A stretch of DNA of 64,000 nt from Vombatus ursinus (taxonomy: Eukaryota > Chordata > Mammalia > Diprotodontia > Vombatidae), in assembly GCF_900497805.2 (NCBI RefSeq), contig NW_020954719.1, forward strand, positions 4,709,699-4,773,698, in the 5' to 3' direction. The notes under the pieces are model-generated. The model was not told the DNA's origin, made no database searches, and worked only from the letters and a program-made list of their open reading frames with translations. Shown in pieces: positions 1-10,639 of this stretch. Position 1 is the first letter of the stretch; each line of letters begins with the position of its first letter. The position numbers and the translations under genes are program-made.

Positions 1-279
1 TGATTCTGATATTGGAAAGTCTGTGTAGGACTCTAGCACAAACATTCCAGACATATTAGCATAAACTTCCAAAGGTATTGCTTCTGCCATAGAAAGTGAT
101 TCTTTGTCAAGAATACATAGTAATTTTGTAGAACCATTCCAAGAAAATAACTTTCTAATTACAGTAGACTTCTCAAAAGGGGTAGAAGTATTCTTACTTT
201 CATCACAATGCCTTTTCTAAAGCCATCACCTCTGGTCCAGGTATTACAATCAACAAATTACCAGAGACAATGATTTCTA

Positions 280-520
280 GGGCAGCTAGTTGGTGCAGCA
301 CCTGAACTGGACTCAGGAAGACCTGAGTTCAAATGTGGCCTCAGACATTTACGAGCTATGTGACCTTGGTCAAGTCACTAAATTCTGTTTGCCTCAATTT
401 CCTCATCTGTAAACTGAGCTGGAGAAGGAAATGTCAAACCACTCCAGTATCTCTGCCAAGAAAACCCCAAATAGGGTCACAAAGTTGGATATGACTGAAA
501 AGACTGGACAACAACAACAA
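280..520 (+). repeat. tRNA-derived SINE with RTE-type tail
   Basis: The head (GGCAGCTAGTTGGTGCAG), the B-box-like core (GAGTTCAAATG) and a tail ending in ATGACTGAAAAGACTGGACA plus CAA repeats are all visible. The ACACGACTGA-like tail matches RTE 3' ends. It is flanked by an 11-bp duplication with one mismatch (269..279 and 521..531). Confidence 0.85.
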
Positions 521-729
521 AATAATTTCTAACGACGGACCCATATTTGCCTCAATTTATTTTAAAGAATGTATAAGTAGGAACATTATCAGAATTGGCA
601 TTATCATGCTTTAATACCCTTATGCAACTATTTGTCTTGAAAGGATGGTCTCTTCCACTAAACATGTTTTAAAGTGAATTGTCGGAGAACAAGGAACAAT
701 TAGACTTGTCAGTTATCTCATCATTCACT

Positions 730-985
730 GTTCATGGAATCACAGAATCCAGTGCTAAAGGGACCTTAAAAATCATATAGTCAATCAATCAACAAGCAGT
801 GATTAAGCATGTGCTATGAGCTAAGCACTGTGAGAAGTGTCACATCCAAACTCTCATTTTATTGATAAGAAAAAAAGTGGCAGACATGGGAAACAATGTG
901 CCCAGCATCACTTAGCTAGTGAGTCAGCATTTGAACCCCAGTCCTTGGTTTCCAAATCTCATGCTTTCTCCCCTGAAGCACATGG
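730..985 (-). repeat. MIR-type CORE-SINE interrupted by an L2 3' end
   Basis: The reverse complement carries the MIR core (CTAGTGAGTCAGCATTTGAACCC read on the + strand). Bases about 781..838 read as an L2 terminus (TCAATCAATCAACAAGCAG and GAGCTAAGCACTGTG) between two MIR-like parts. Confidence 0.6.
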
Positions 986-1229
986 TTCAGCAAAAAGTGT
1001 CAGTCCCGTTGAATAATGGAGCCATCCTGGGCAGACTTAACAGAAACATTTGGAGCTGCACTTAGCTGAGGACACATACGATAAACAATGGAAGCAATAA
1101 TTATTCCTGGCTCCAACTGCTAAAATGAAATCATCATGCCTAAAACAGAACTAACCTTAAAAGGACACCATCCCCTACCCATTTTGATTAAAGAATTACA
1201 TTGGCAGTCATATACCCCCAAAGAGGGAA

Positions 1230-1690
1230 AAACAGAAAGCAACATCCAATACATACCAACATAGTCATAGTGACACTTTTTATGGTAATAAAGAAATGGA
1301 GATCAAATGGGTGTCCACCAATTAGGAAATTACTTAAAACTGTGGCCTATTAATGTAATGGAATATCATTGTGCAATAAAAAATTAAGAATATGAGGAAT
1401 CCTGGGAAGATCTGTATGAATTGATACAGATTGAAGTAAACAGCGCCAGCAGAATAATGTACACAATGATTGTAAATAACAAAAAGAATTAACATAAAGG
1501 AAACCATATTCTAAGTAATTAATATATTATCTGGGTTACACAGGACAGTGAACAAATCTCTCTTTTTGCAGAAGAGGAAAAAATGTTACCTAGATTATGA
1601 GATGCAGTCATTGAAACAATTGTTTTCATTTTATTGGGTTTTTTTTTAATATAAGGAAAAGCTCAATGGGAGAGAGTGGGTACTACATAC
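1230..1690 (+). repeat. L1 3' UTR fragment (marsupial L1)
   Basis: It carries the recurring L1 3' motif of an ATTAGGAAATTA-like stretch, then GGAATATCATTGTGCAATAA, then GAATTGATACAGATTGAAGT, followed by an A-rich end. The same motifs recur at 7290, 24160 and 37400, and in reverse at 33540. Confidence 0.7.
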
Positions 1691-2129
1691 AGAAATAACA
1701 AAAGTTATCAATAAAACTTACTTAAAAGTCAAAGAGTATGGCTGCTAAAGAGCTCAGGGGACTGTTACACATTGGGGAGCAGGGGCAAAGTGCTGCGCTG
1801 AAAAGTTCATGTTTGTGGTTCTTTTAAATTGATGCGAGAGTAAGTTACACTGTGCAGCTGGCTCACATTTATTCTACAGCAATAAAGCACTGTCATGTTA
1901 GAAGACCTGTACATCCGTTGCCTTTTCCTACTGATACCCAATACAATAGTTCTAAGTTCTGTAATTCCCAGAAAGTTCACGGATGCCAGCAAAAGTTTGT
2001 GTTTTAATCATGTAAACAAGACTTCAAATATTCACCTCAGACAAGCGGAAACTTCCTGGCTGGGAACAATGTAGATGGCAAATGAGTGCAACTTTTCAGT
2101 AACTTAAGATCTATGATTAAATTTAATTC

Positions 2130-2290
2130 AACTCAACAATCTTATTAAGCACGTGCCAATGTGCCAGGCACTACTGCAGGGACATGGGGAACAAAAATGA
2201 AAAACGCCATCCCTGAAGAGAAGTTTAAATCTCAGACATACGTAACCATCCTACAAGGCGTAGTAAGAACTACAGCTGAAAAAACTAAGC
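2130..2290 (-). repeat. L2 3' end fragment
   Basis: On the + strand it reads as the reversed L2 terminus: TTATTAAGCACGTGCCAATG, then GTGCCAGGCACTACTGCAGG, then the ACAAAAATGA stretch typical of the family. Confidence 0.6.
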
Positions 2291-2524
2291 AAAGCTTCTT
2301 GTGCTGATGTGGCCACTGAAGGAAGCAAACTACTTTAACAGGTGGAGACATAGTGTGTTCCAAGCCCGTACAGAGACAAGAGAGGGCTGGATGAGATAAG
2401 AGAACAACTCTTAATACAATACGTGTTTGCTACAACACAGATTGCACAAAGTCAAGTGGTGGGGGAAGTTATCTTAGAGGCAAATTGGGGAAGGCCTCAA
2501 ATACCAGATGGAGGCTTTTACATT

Positions 2525-3030
2525 TTCTCAATCAATGCCAAACATTTACCAAGCACCATCTTGGTGCCAGGCATCGTGCTAGGTGCTGGGGACACAACCG
2601 CAAAAAGAGTAAGACAGTCTCTGATCTCAAAGACCTTTCAGGGGAGACGATATATATATATATGCATATACATATGCACATATATATACACGCAAATATA
2701 TACTATATATTATATATAGATATACAATATAGATATATGCGAAAACATACAAAATAGATACAAATAATCTAGGGGAGTAAGGTGCCAGCAGCTAGGGGAA
2801 AGACAGGATCAAAAAAAGCTTCATACGGAAGATAGTATTTGACCTGAATCTCGAAGGAAACTAAGAGATTCTGAGAAGCCAAGGGGAGGAAAAAAGGCAT
2901 TCCAGAAGTTGGAGACAGACACCACAAAGGCCAGAGCCAGGCTGAGCATTTTCTATGATGGAGCACACAGAGGCCAGGTTAGCTGGGCCATGGAATGTGG
3001 TTATAAGCAATATGGTTAGAAAGGTAAACG
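2525..3030 (-). repeat. L2 3' half with an internal AT microsatellite
   Basis: L2-like sequence (TGCCAGGCATCGTGCTAGG then GCATTCCAGAAGTTGGAGAC) is interrupted at 2649..2742 by a degenerate (TA)n run that lies where the conserved L2 sequence normally has CAAATA-rich DNA. It shows open frames on both strands by chance. Confidence 0.65.
2649..2742. repeat. (TA/CA)n microsatellite
   Basis: A degenerate run of TATATA, CATATA and ACACGC units inside the L2 copy. Confidence 0.9.
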
Positions 3031-3202
3031 TGTGCACTAGTGAAGACAACTTTTCCTGTTACTTGTTCTTGATAAGTAAAAACTGCAGGAAAATAAAAAT
3101 AGATATCAAAACATGAACAATGAAAATTTCATAATTAAACTGAATTTTCATGTGGTTAAAAAAAAGAAAAATGAAAACCAGATCCTGGAGATGTCCATGA
3201 TA

Positions 3203-3232
3203 TAGATATTTATGTATGTGTGTATGTATGTC
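3203..3232. repeat. (TATG)n microsatellite, left part
   Basis: GTATG/TATG units stop abruptly at the LTR-like element and resume at 3644, so the element appears to have landed in one microsatellite. Confidence 0.8.
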
Positions 3233-3234
3233 AT

Positions 3235-3643
3235 TGTGAAAAACTATTATCTTGGAGACTCAGAGTTCCACCCACCTCCCTCCCCCCAGCCCCCTTCTTC
3301 AAAGTTCTTCAAAAGGACATTACTGATAATGAGATTGCATAGGAAGCTGCCCAGGATTGGGTGGAGACAGATTCTTTTGCCTAGATTGCCCAAGGTTGGG
3401 AGTGGTCTGGTATGGTAGGGGGGTGATCTGATAGAAGAGGTATTTCCTCTGTCAGGAGGTGGGACGATATCAGCCCCTGTTGAAAAGGCATATAACTGGG
3501 TACCCCAGCTACCAAATATAGCCAGTTTTGGACTGTAACTCCCATGAAATGCATATCAAGCTAGCTTGAGAGAAATTAAACGTGGACACACAACCTAATC
3601 ATTTGTCTCTTTCTTAGAACAAACTCTGTTTTGGGGGTTAACA
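3235..3643 (+). mobile_element. Solitary LTR-like fossil
   Basis: A block of about 409 bp starts TGTG and ends AACA. It has a TATA-like CATATAAC near 3490 and an ATTAAA at 3575..3580 followed by a GT/T-rich end, which is LTR-like architecture. (TATG)n lies on both sides. No internal region or second LTR is nearby. The family is unresolved and an old gamma- or ERVL-type LTR is possible. Confidence 0.5.
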
Positions 3644-3680
3644 GTATGTATGTATGTATATGTGTATGTATGTATGTCCC
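3644..3680. repeat. (TATG)n microsatellite, right part
   Basis: GTATG/TATG units continue the run seen left of 3235. Confidence 0.85.
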
Positions 3681-3685
3681 ATATA

Positions 3686-3750
3686 CAGGGTGTCCCAAAG
3701 TTCATTTTTAAACTTTAGTAGCATACTAAAGTTTATATGTACACGCAGAG
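3686..3750. mobile_element. Short palindromic mariner-like MITE
   Basis: It starts TA then CAGGGTGTCCCAAAG, as does the MITE at 61750. The centre is a perfect palindrome, AAACTTTAGTA, GCA, TACTAAAGTTT (3710..3734). The right end is diverged. Confidence 0.5.
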
Positions 3751-4045
3751 ATATGTAAGTAATTATACACATGCATTAAGCTTTTTGTGGTAACTACAAG
3801 TCATTTAATTAAGTCATTTATGTCAATGTGTTATAAAAAAAAAGCAAGCTTTCATCAAATAAATGCGCCCAGAATGAGTGAATAATGTGCAATACAATAC
3901 TTTTCAAAAATATGAAATGTTTAGATTTTAAGTTCTGAGTTGAAAAGTACCAAGTTTTACAATTTGAGCAATGAGAAAAATGCAAAACAGAAAAATGGGG
4001 GGTGTGTGGGGGAGGAATCTGCCCTCACTTTTCTATAGCCTATTC

Positions 4046-4248
4046 CAGGAGTGAGGAACCTGTGGCCTTGAGGCCACATGTGGCCCTCTAGGTCCTCCAG
4101 TGTGGCCGTTTGCCTAAATACAAACCTCAGAGAACAAATTCCCTTAATAAAAGGATCTGTTCTCTGAAGTTTGGATTCAGTCAAAAGGTGGCTCCCAAGG
4201 ACCTAGAAGGCCACATGTGGTCTCAAGGCTGCAGGTTCCCCACCCCTG
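4046..4248. mobile_element. hAT-type MITE, about 203 bp
   Basis: Long inverted arms are visible: CAGGAGTGAGGAACCTGTGG at the left and the near complement of GGTTCCCCACCCCTG at the right, with GGCCACATGTGG in both arms. It is flanked by an 8-bp duplication with one mismatch (GCCTATTC at 4038, GCTTATTC at 4249), the hAT target size. A second copy lies at 23764 and a fragment at 37689. Confidence 0.8.
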
Positions 4249-4409
4249 GCTTATTCCACCCCCAGCCCATCCAAATACTCTAACCAACTAACCTATCCTC
4301 TTCTTACACCTATTATTGCCATTGAACATCACCACCACTTTCCTTTACTTAACAAGAATGACTAATAAAATAAAGGCTTTGGGATAGCTCACTTAGCTAC
4401 TGCTCAAGT

Positions 4410-4600
4410 TCTAGTATTAGGAAAGGGTTTGAACCCCTCTTCTGCCAATTACTAAGTGTATGGCCATGGGGAAATCATTCAACACCTCTGAGCCTCAATT
4501 TCCTAATCTGCAAAATATGGATAATACTAATACCTACTTCATCTGGTTGTTATATAGATAAAAACAAGTCACAAATAATAAAAATTATTTCATATACAAT
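4410..4600 (+). repeat. MIR-type CORE-SINE
   Basis: The MIR core is readable: GCCTCAATTTCCTAATCTGC then GGATAATACTAATACCTAC and a TTATTT end. Confidence 0.65.
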
Positions 4601-4663
4601 CTTCTTTCTTTGTGGAAATGCTTCTATTTGTAGGTACTTGTCAAGTTCAGAACTATACACACA

Positions 4664-4714
4664 GAAACATATACATATATGTATATGTGTATGTGTATGT
4701 GTACATACACACAC
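4664..4714. repeat. (TATG/CA)n microsatellite
   Basis: An alternating TATATG, TGTATG and ACACAC run. Confidence 0.85.
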
Positions 4715-4734
4715 ATCATTTAAGTCACTAGAGA

Positions 4735-4834
4735 ATCAGAGTGTCAGTCAGTCAGAACCAAATTCAAGTTCTACCTCTGATACATGCTGTCAGGGAGGCT
4801 CTGGACAAGTAACTTAATCTCTTACTATCCCAAG
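4735..4834 (+). repeat. MIR fragment
   Basis: A weak MIR-like core (CAAATTCAAGTTCTACCTC then GACAAGTAACTTAATCTC). Confidence 0.45.
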
Positions 4835-4889
4835 CTTATCTTAGTATCTTTAAAATTAAGTATCTTATCTTAGTATCTTTAAAATTAAG
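4835..4889 (+). repeat. 29-bp tandem duplication
   Basis: A perfect repeat beginning CTTATCTTAGTATC at 4835 and again at 4864. Confidence 0.95.
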
Positions 4890-4989
4890 CTGCAAAATAC
4901 AGAGATCTGCATTGGTGGAGGGTGTTTCCTCACTTGGAAGTTCAGGGAAAAAAAATCACAGGATAGGATCAAAATAAATAAAGAAGCAA

Positions 4990-5046
4990 ATAAATATATA
5001 TAAACATATGTATATATATATATCATATTTATCATGTGCATATATA
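4990..5046. repeat. (TA)n-rich microsatellite
   Basis: TATATA with interspersed CATATG and CATATT. Confidence 0.7.
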
Positions 5047-5344
5047 ATCATCTAGTATTTACTGCTGGGCAAATAGGCAAACTATGACTAAGTCATCAAA
5101 ATTTTAAAATCAGAAAAGTTTTACATCTATCAGCTCAGATGTTTCATTGAATCACTGTTATGTAATGGCCATGCTTAATTAACTTAAGTATGATTTCAGG
5201 GGCAAAAATTATCTATCCCTATGCTCAGTGCAGATAATTGCTTGTAAAACTTCATTTAATAGCAAACAAAACCTTCCCGATTAGAGATAAAAGGTTTTGA
5301 AATGCTAATGTATTGGTGTGGATGAGCAGCAATTAAGACAAAAA

Positions 5345-5760
5345 ACACAAACTCCTGTTTAGCATTTTAAAACTCTTCACAACCAGACTCCAAACTCCCT
5401 CTCCAGACTTCTTCCGCTTTATTCCCCTTCATAACAAACTTGAAATTCCCCATTGGTAGCATTACATCTCAATTGACTTGCCTTTGCTCTCATCCACATC
5501 TGAAATAATTCTCCTTCCTCACCTCTGGATCTTAAGAAACCCCGAACTCCTTAAAGCTCAGCTCCAACACCACTTACCGGGAGCCCTTCCTGATCTTACT
5601 CCCGCCCCCAGCTACAACAGTTCTCCTCAGTTGCTATGTGTATTTACCTTACACCTTCTTAATATTTCCTTAGATGTGTACATATGGTTTCTCCTGGTAG
5701 AATGTAAACTGTTCAATAAATGCCTGAGATTGAGATCATATCTTTTCCACTTTGCATAGA
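5345..5760 (+). repeat. L2 3' end
   Basis: It reads CTCTTCACAACCAGACTCC, then CACCTCTGG, then AGCTCAGCTCCAACACCAC, then GTAGAATGTAAACTG and AATAAATGCCTGAG, the usual order of the L2 3' region. Confidence 0.7.
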
Positions 5761-6044
5761 AAAGATTAGAATGCAGGAAGTTACTAGGAGCCTATACTGG
5801 GGAGAAAAGGAATTAGGGAAGGAAGGCTAAAAACATGAGTGAAAACTTTTCTGTGAACTTCACAAGTTTGCTGAACACTTTATCTTCCTTTGTTACAGAA
5901 TAAATAAAAGCCACAGGGTGAATGTACATGTCCTATATGACCATGGAGGAATGCCAATATATGTTACTTATTAAAAGAAATTTCTTACAGATGAAATTCA
6001 ATGACCTTCTGAATATGTATGTAGAAAAAGGGGAAGTAGGAATG

Positions 6045-6235
6045 AGGAAGCTTGGTGTAGTTGAAAGAGCCCTAAATTGGCAGTCAAAAGACCCTAATTC
6101 AAGTCCTGATACTGCCCTCTTACTTCTAGTGACTTGGGGACTTGTGACTTGTCACCTTTCTTCTTTGACATTCAGTCTTTTCATTGGTAAAAAGAGGGCA
6201 GAAAGTATTCTTTCAATTCTGACATTCTGTGATAC
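6045..6235 (+). repeat. MIR-type SINE
   Basis: TGGCAGTCAAAAGACCCTAA then GACTTGGGGACTTGTG then CATTGGTAAAAAGAGGGC mark a diverged MIR. Confidence 0.5.
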
Positions 6236-6329
6236 ATATCTATATCTATCTATCTATTTGTTCCTACATAGAATGGCAAATTTTTAACTGATACCTTTTG
6301 TTTCTTTTTTAATCACATTCATTTGTTTT

Positions 6330-6800
6330 TTATATTTTTAAGGAAATTTTATTGACATATTTTATTTCTTTGCATCACCATACCTTCTACCAGTTTCCCT
6401 CTTCCTTCTCTCCCATATAACAAATAGTATTTTTAAAATTTTTTTAATTTAATTTAATTTTATTCTTTTATGCAATTGGGGCTAAGTGACTTGCCCAGGG
6501 TCACACAGCTAGTAAGTGTCAAGTGTTTGGTCTGAGGCCAGATTTGAACTCAGGTACTCTTTACTTCAGGGCCAGTGCTCTATCCACTGCACCACCTAAC
6601 TGCCCCACAAACAGTATTTTTTTAAAGAAAAAAAAAAGGAGGAGGAAAAAAAACCAGCATAACCAATCAATACATAAAAAAAAAGTCTGAAAATATGTGC
6701 AATGTGCAAGGCTTGGGGACCTCCTGCCATTAATTTCTCTCATTCATTGCTGAATATATCTCTCCTTGCCTCCCCTACCCACAGAGTTTTCCCTTGTAAC
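6330..6800 (-). repeat. L1 3' end (older L1), split by a SINE
   Basis: The + strand reads TTTTATTGACATATTTTATT, then TGTCTGAAAA-like and CAATGTGCAAGGC stretches. The same order recurs at 32590..33125. The SINE at 6435..6606 divides it. Confidence 0.6.
6435..6606 (-). repeat. tRNA-derived SINE (short form) with TSD
   Basis: The reversed head ends CCACCTAACTGCCCC. The core is GATTTGAACTCAGGT. Flanking duplications with one mismatch are ACAAATAGTATTTTT (ends 6434) and ACAAACAGTATTTTT (6607..6621). Confidence 0.88.
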
Positions 6801-6834
6801 AAAGATTTTAAAATAAAAAAGGAAGGCAATAGAA

Positions 6835-7190
6835 TATTAATGGACTGATCCTACTATGAGCTAAGCACTGTGCTAAGTACTAGGGATACAAAAATAAATC
6901 ATGAAGCAACCCCTATACACAAGGAGTTTACAATCTAAGAGAGGGGAGAGGGACAGTAAATACATACATGTGCATACATAGAGTAAATATAAATGAATAC
7001 AAGTTATTTGGGGAGGCAGGGCACTAGCAGCTGGGTAGATCAGGAAAGGCTTCATTCATGTAGTTATAGGAGGTTATGATTGATTTGATCTTGTGGTAAA
7101 AGAGATTCTATTAGGAGTACATAAGGAGGGAGTGCATTCTGCGCATGGAGGACAGAGATGATACAGTTGGAGTATCATGTGTAACTTTTT
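6835..7190 (-). repeat. L2 3' half
   Basis: GAGCTAAGCACTGTGCTAAG, then GGAGTTTACAATCTAAG, then CAGGAAAGGCTTCATTC, then GGAGTGCATTCTGCGCATGG follow the reversed L2 order. Confidence 0.65.
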
Positions 7191-7289
7191 TTTGCTTCTA
7201 ATAAATTTCTGAGAAGTCCAAATTTTTCAGAAAAATAAGGAGGGAAAAAGGCTAAATGACTCTGGCTCTAACTGACCTGCAAATTCACT

Positions 7290-7740
7290 TTTAATAATAA
7301 CAATTACATTTATAGCACCTCTTTTTGTGGTGGCTAAGAACTGGAAATAGAAGGGAAGCCCATCAATTGAGAATGGCTAAACAAGTTGTGGTATATGATT
7401 GTAATGTAATATTATTGTGCTATAAGAAATGATAAGCCAGATAATTTCACAAAAAACTGGACTTATATGAATTGATACAAAGTGAAGTGAGTACCAGGGG
7501 AGTACTGTACACAGTAACAGCAATGTAAGAAAGATTTTAGGGGGGTGAGGCTTCCACAGCAGGGTAACAGAATTGGGAGATTGGGTGTAGATCCCATCCT
7601 CATCATTCATGTATAACCTATTTCAGATTATTTACTGTCTCAGAAGTAGGGAGGAGAGGGACAGAATTTGGAACACAAAACTAAAAAGAATATTAAAAAT
7701 TGTTTTTACATGTAATTAGGGTAGAAATAAAATATTTTAA
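7290..7740 (+). repeat. L1 3' UTR fragment
   Basis: CCCATCAATTGAGAATGGCT then ACAAGTTGTGGTATATG then GAATTGATACAAAGTGAAGT mark the marsupial L1 3' region. It ends in an A-rich tail near 7740. Confidence 0.75.
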
Positions 7741-7744
7741 AAAT

Positions 7745-8337
7745 AATAACAGCCAATTAATTTCTATAGAACTTTAAGGCATGTCACTTTTTTGTATTTT
7801 TATTTCATTTTACGATATCTTTCCTCATTTAATCTTAGCTATTTATCACCGTAGCTAAAGTAAGGCAACCAGACAAACCATTAAGTACACTAATTGTTGC
7901 ATCCTATAGGACTGGAGCCAATAGGTATATATATATATATATATATATCCCATCCTTAATTCCAGTTCCTGTCTCATAAACTATCCCCAACACATTTTCT
8001 AACACCTTATATCAGGCACTCCTAAATTTGAGAAATCCTAAATTAATCTACGCAATTCAGGATACAAGTCTCCACGAACCTTATAGGCTAACTATAAAAT
8101 ACTAATGTGGCAAAACAATGTTTGAGCCAAAATTTTGGAAGTTTGGAATTATTTTAATTTTTTTTTGCTTGCATACATCTATATGTATACACACACACAT
8201 CCTTAGATCATATTAACCTCTCTGTGTCTCAGTTTCTGCCTTCTACTAAATGCTAAGATGGGGAAAGCTCATTTGTAAAGTACCTTTGTATACTACAGAC
8301 TAACTCATGTCTCATGTGTAAATATTAAAAAGGAAAA
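7745..8337. other. No gene; AT-rich, contains (TA)n
   Basis: No family recognised apart from the (TA)n run at 7926..7950 and a short CA run near 8190. Confidence 0.5.
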
Positions 8338-8870
8338 TGATAGATGTTGGAGAGGCTGATGGGGTATGGGCCCAAGCCGAGACCTTTGTCCCTTATCCCA
8401 AAAAGAATCTGGGTCCCATTTGTCTACAGGATTCTCCTAGAATTCTCCTACTACATCAAGGAAGTCTCTGGCAGTCCTCTGAGGCTATAATCCTATCAAC
8501 TGGCCTTTCATTATCACCTACACCTAGTCTCCCAATTCTCAGTTACCCTAAACCTAGCTCAGCCGTCCATTCTCCATTATCTCCAGATGGCCGCTGGCTA
8601 CTTCCCTCCCAAGACCCTAGCTAGACCCCATGGTCAACCTCCTAGCCACTCCCATCAAGATCCTTCCTAGATCCCTCCCACAGTCTTTCTGTATATATAG
8701 GTCCACCTTGTCTCCATTAAGGTGTTCAGATTACTTAAGAACCTAATAGATAGCTTACAAATGTTCAGATTCCTTAAGAATCTGGCCAATATGGTGGGTC
8801 TTTAATAAACCTTGTCTTTGGTTGAAAGAATTCATTTGGGCAGGATCCCGGTCTCATGATTTTGGGGTCA
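8338..8870 (+). mobile_element. Solitary LTR-like fossil
   Basis: The block starts TGATAGATGTTGG and ends near TGGGGTCA. It is C-rich in the middle, with GTATATATAG at 8691..8700 and AATAAA at 8804..8809 followed by CTTGTCTTTGG, the order expected of an LTR promoter and polyadenylation region. No internal region was found. Ends are uncertain and no clear target duplication is visible. Confidence 0.5.
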
Positions 8871-9019
8871 AGCACCTCTTAGATCTCAAAAGGGCTATGG
8901 GAAAACAGGTACATTGATGCACTGTAGGGTTTCCTGTAAATAGGTATAATCATTCTGGAAAGCAATTTTGAGTTAATTATATCTATATAGTGAAGGGAGC
9001 AGAAACAGCCAAATAATTT

Positions 9020-9365
9020 ATACCATAACTTCAATATTATAAAAACAAACAATTTTGAATACTTTTATAATGATAAATGAAATAAACAACCAGGTGAACA
9101 ATTATTCAATAACAACATTATAAAGACAATTTTGAAAGCTGTAAGAGCTATGATAAATACAATGACCATCCATAATTCCAGAGGACCAATGATAAAACTC
9201 TGTACAACTCTAGACATAAAAGTGAATAAGACCTATTTTTAATACAGCCAATGAGGGAATTTGTTTTGACTGCATATTCGCTAGAAAGGAATTTTTTTTT
9301 CTTTTTCAATAGGATAGAGAGTAAGGAGAGAAAATAAATTTCTGTTAATTAAAAAGAAGAGGTGC
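9020..9365 (+). repeat. L1 3' UTR fragment
   Basis: GAACAATTATTCAATAACAA, then GAAAGCTGTAAGAGC, then AGGGAATTTGTTTTGACTGC, then an A-rich end, all typical of the L1 3' UTR here. Confidence 0.6.
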
Positions 9366-9739
9366 TACAGATACGAAAATGTTGCATGTACTTTCAGAAG
9401 AAGTCACTGTATTGTTAGTGTTTCTTAATTACTTTACTTTGTAACAAGACACATAGTAGAAGGGGAATAATCTGTAAAGGTTTGTAGCGTAAAAACAAAA
9501 CAAACTGATTTTTAAAAAAAAATTTAAATGATTTTTTAAAATGATTTTTATGGGATTTTTTTTAAATAGGAAAGAAAAAAGATGATTAGATCAGATGGCT
9601 TCTCAACCACCTCCACAGTCACATAACAAGTGCATATCTTAGGTGAGTAATATATTTCTGGCTTTATGACCCACATCTTTCCTCCAATTAAAAAAAAAAA
9701 CTAGTGTATCAGTATTCTGTCAACTGTCTCCCTTCAAAT

Positions 9740-10039
9740 GCAGATGCTTTACAAACTGATGAAGAATGAAATGAGCAGAACCAACAGAAAAATTATTCAA
9801 TAATGACATTATTATAAAGACAAGTTGGAAATCTGTAAGAACCATGATCAATACAGAAGGATCACAAGCAATCTGTTTTAATTTCCTGGGTCCGGCAAAA
9901 GTTAGCTTTGAATAATAGAATCCAAATGGCCTAAATCTCTCTAGGACTAAACTGGCCACTCCCAATATGTACAACTGGATTAGCTGGCAAGGGATAATGT
10001 TCACAGATTTTTGGCCAGGGATAATGTTCACAGATTTTT
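9740..10039 (+). repeat. L1 3' UTR fragment followed by a 27-bp tandem duplication
   Basis: GATGAAGAATGAAATGAGCA then GAAATCTGTAAGAACCATGA mark L1. The unit GGCAAGGGATAATGTTCACA at 9986..10012 repeats at 10013..10039 with one mismatch. Confidence 0.6.
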
Positions 10040-10639
10040 TTTAATGGCTTTGAGGAATTTTGCTCTGTTAATGTTTCAGTTAACTTTTGTTAAAATACTA
10101 GTTAAATCTTTTTCAAAAAATCAATACATGAGCTTTCTCAGACAGTCTGTTTAGATTAGGTGATTACGAAACAATGAAAACCTTCATTTCCAGCAGCATT
10201 AAAACAGTCTGTACAAGCTACCAAATACTACAAGTTTCCCCTTTAATCCACTTTTTCTAGTTCCTTCCATTTAGGAAACAAAAGTTCCACTGTTATTTGA
10301 TGACCCTTGAAAAAGAATCCTCAAAATGGCCCAAAGTGCTTTGCCATTTTTGTTCCATGAGTAGTTCTGTAAGTATAAGTAACTGGCATCCTACCCTACA
10401 TCATTTCTCTCTCCCTTGATTCTTAGAAATTGAAGCTAATTAAGAAATTATAGGGAATATCATCAGAATTTCTGCACTGTATTCACTATGTGCTTATATA
10501 TCTAACATAAGGGAATCAGGCCAGGAAAGATCTTAACATTATAGTTTTTTTAGTGCATCTCACCTGGTCTCCTTATATAAGAAAGGCCACAGATTTTCCC
10601 AAAGTCATGGATTTAGAGATTTACCACTCACTAAACAAA

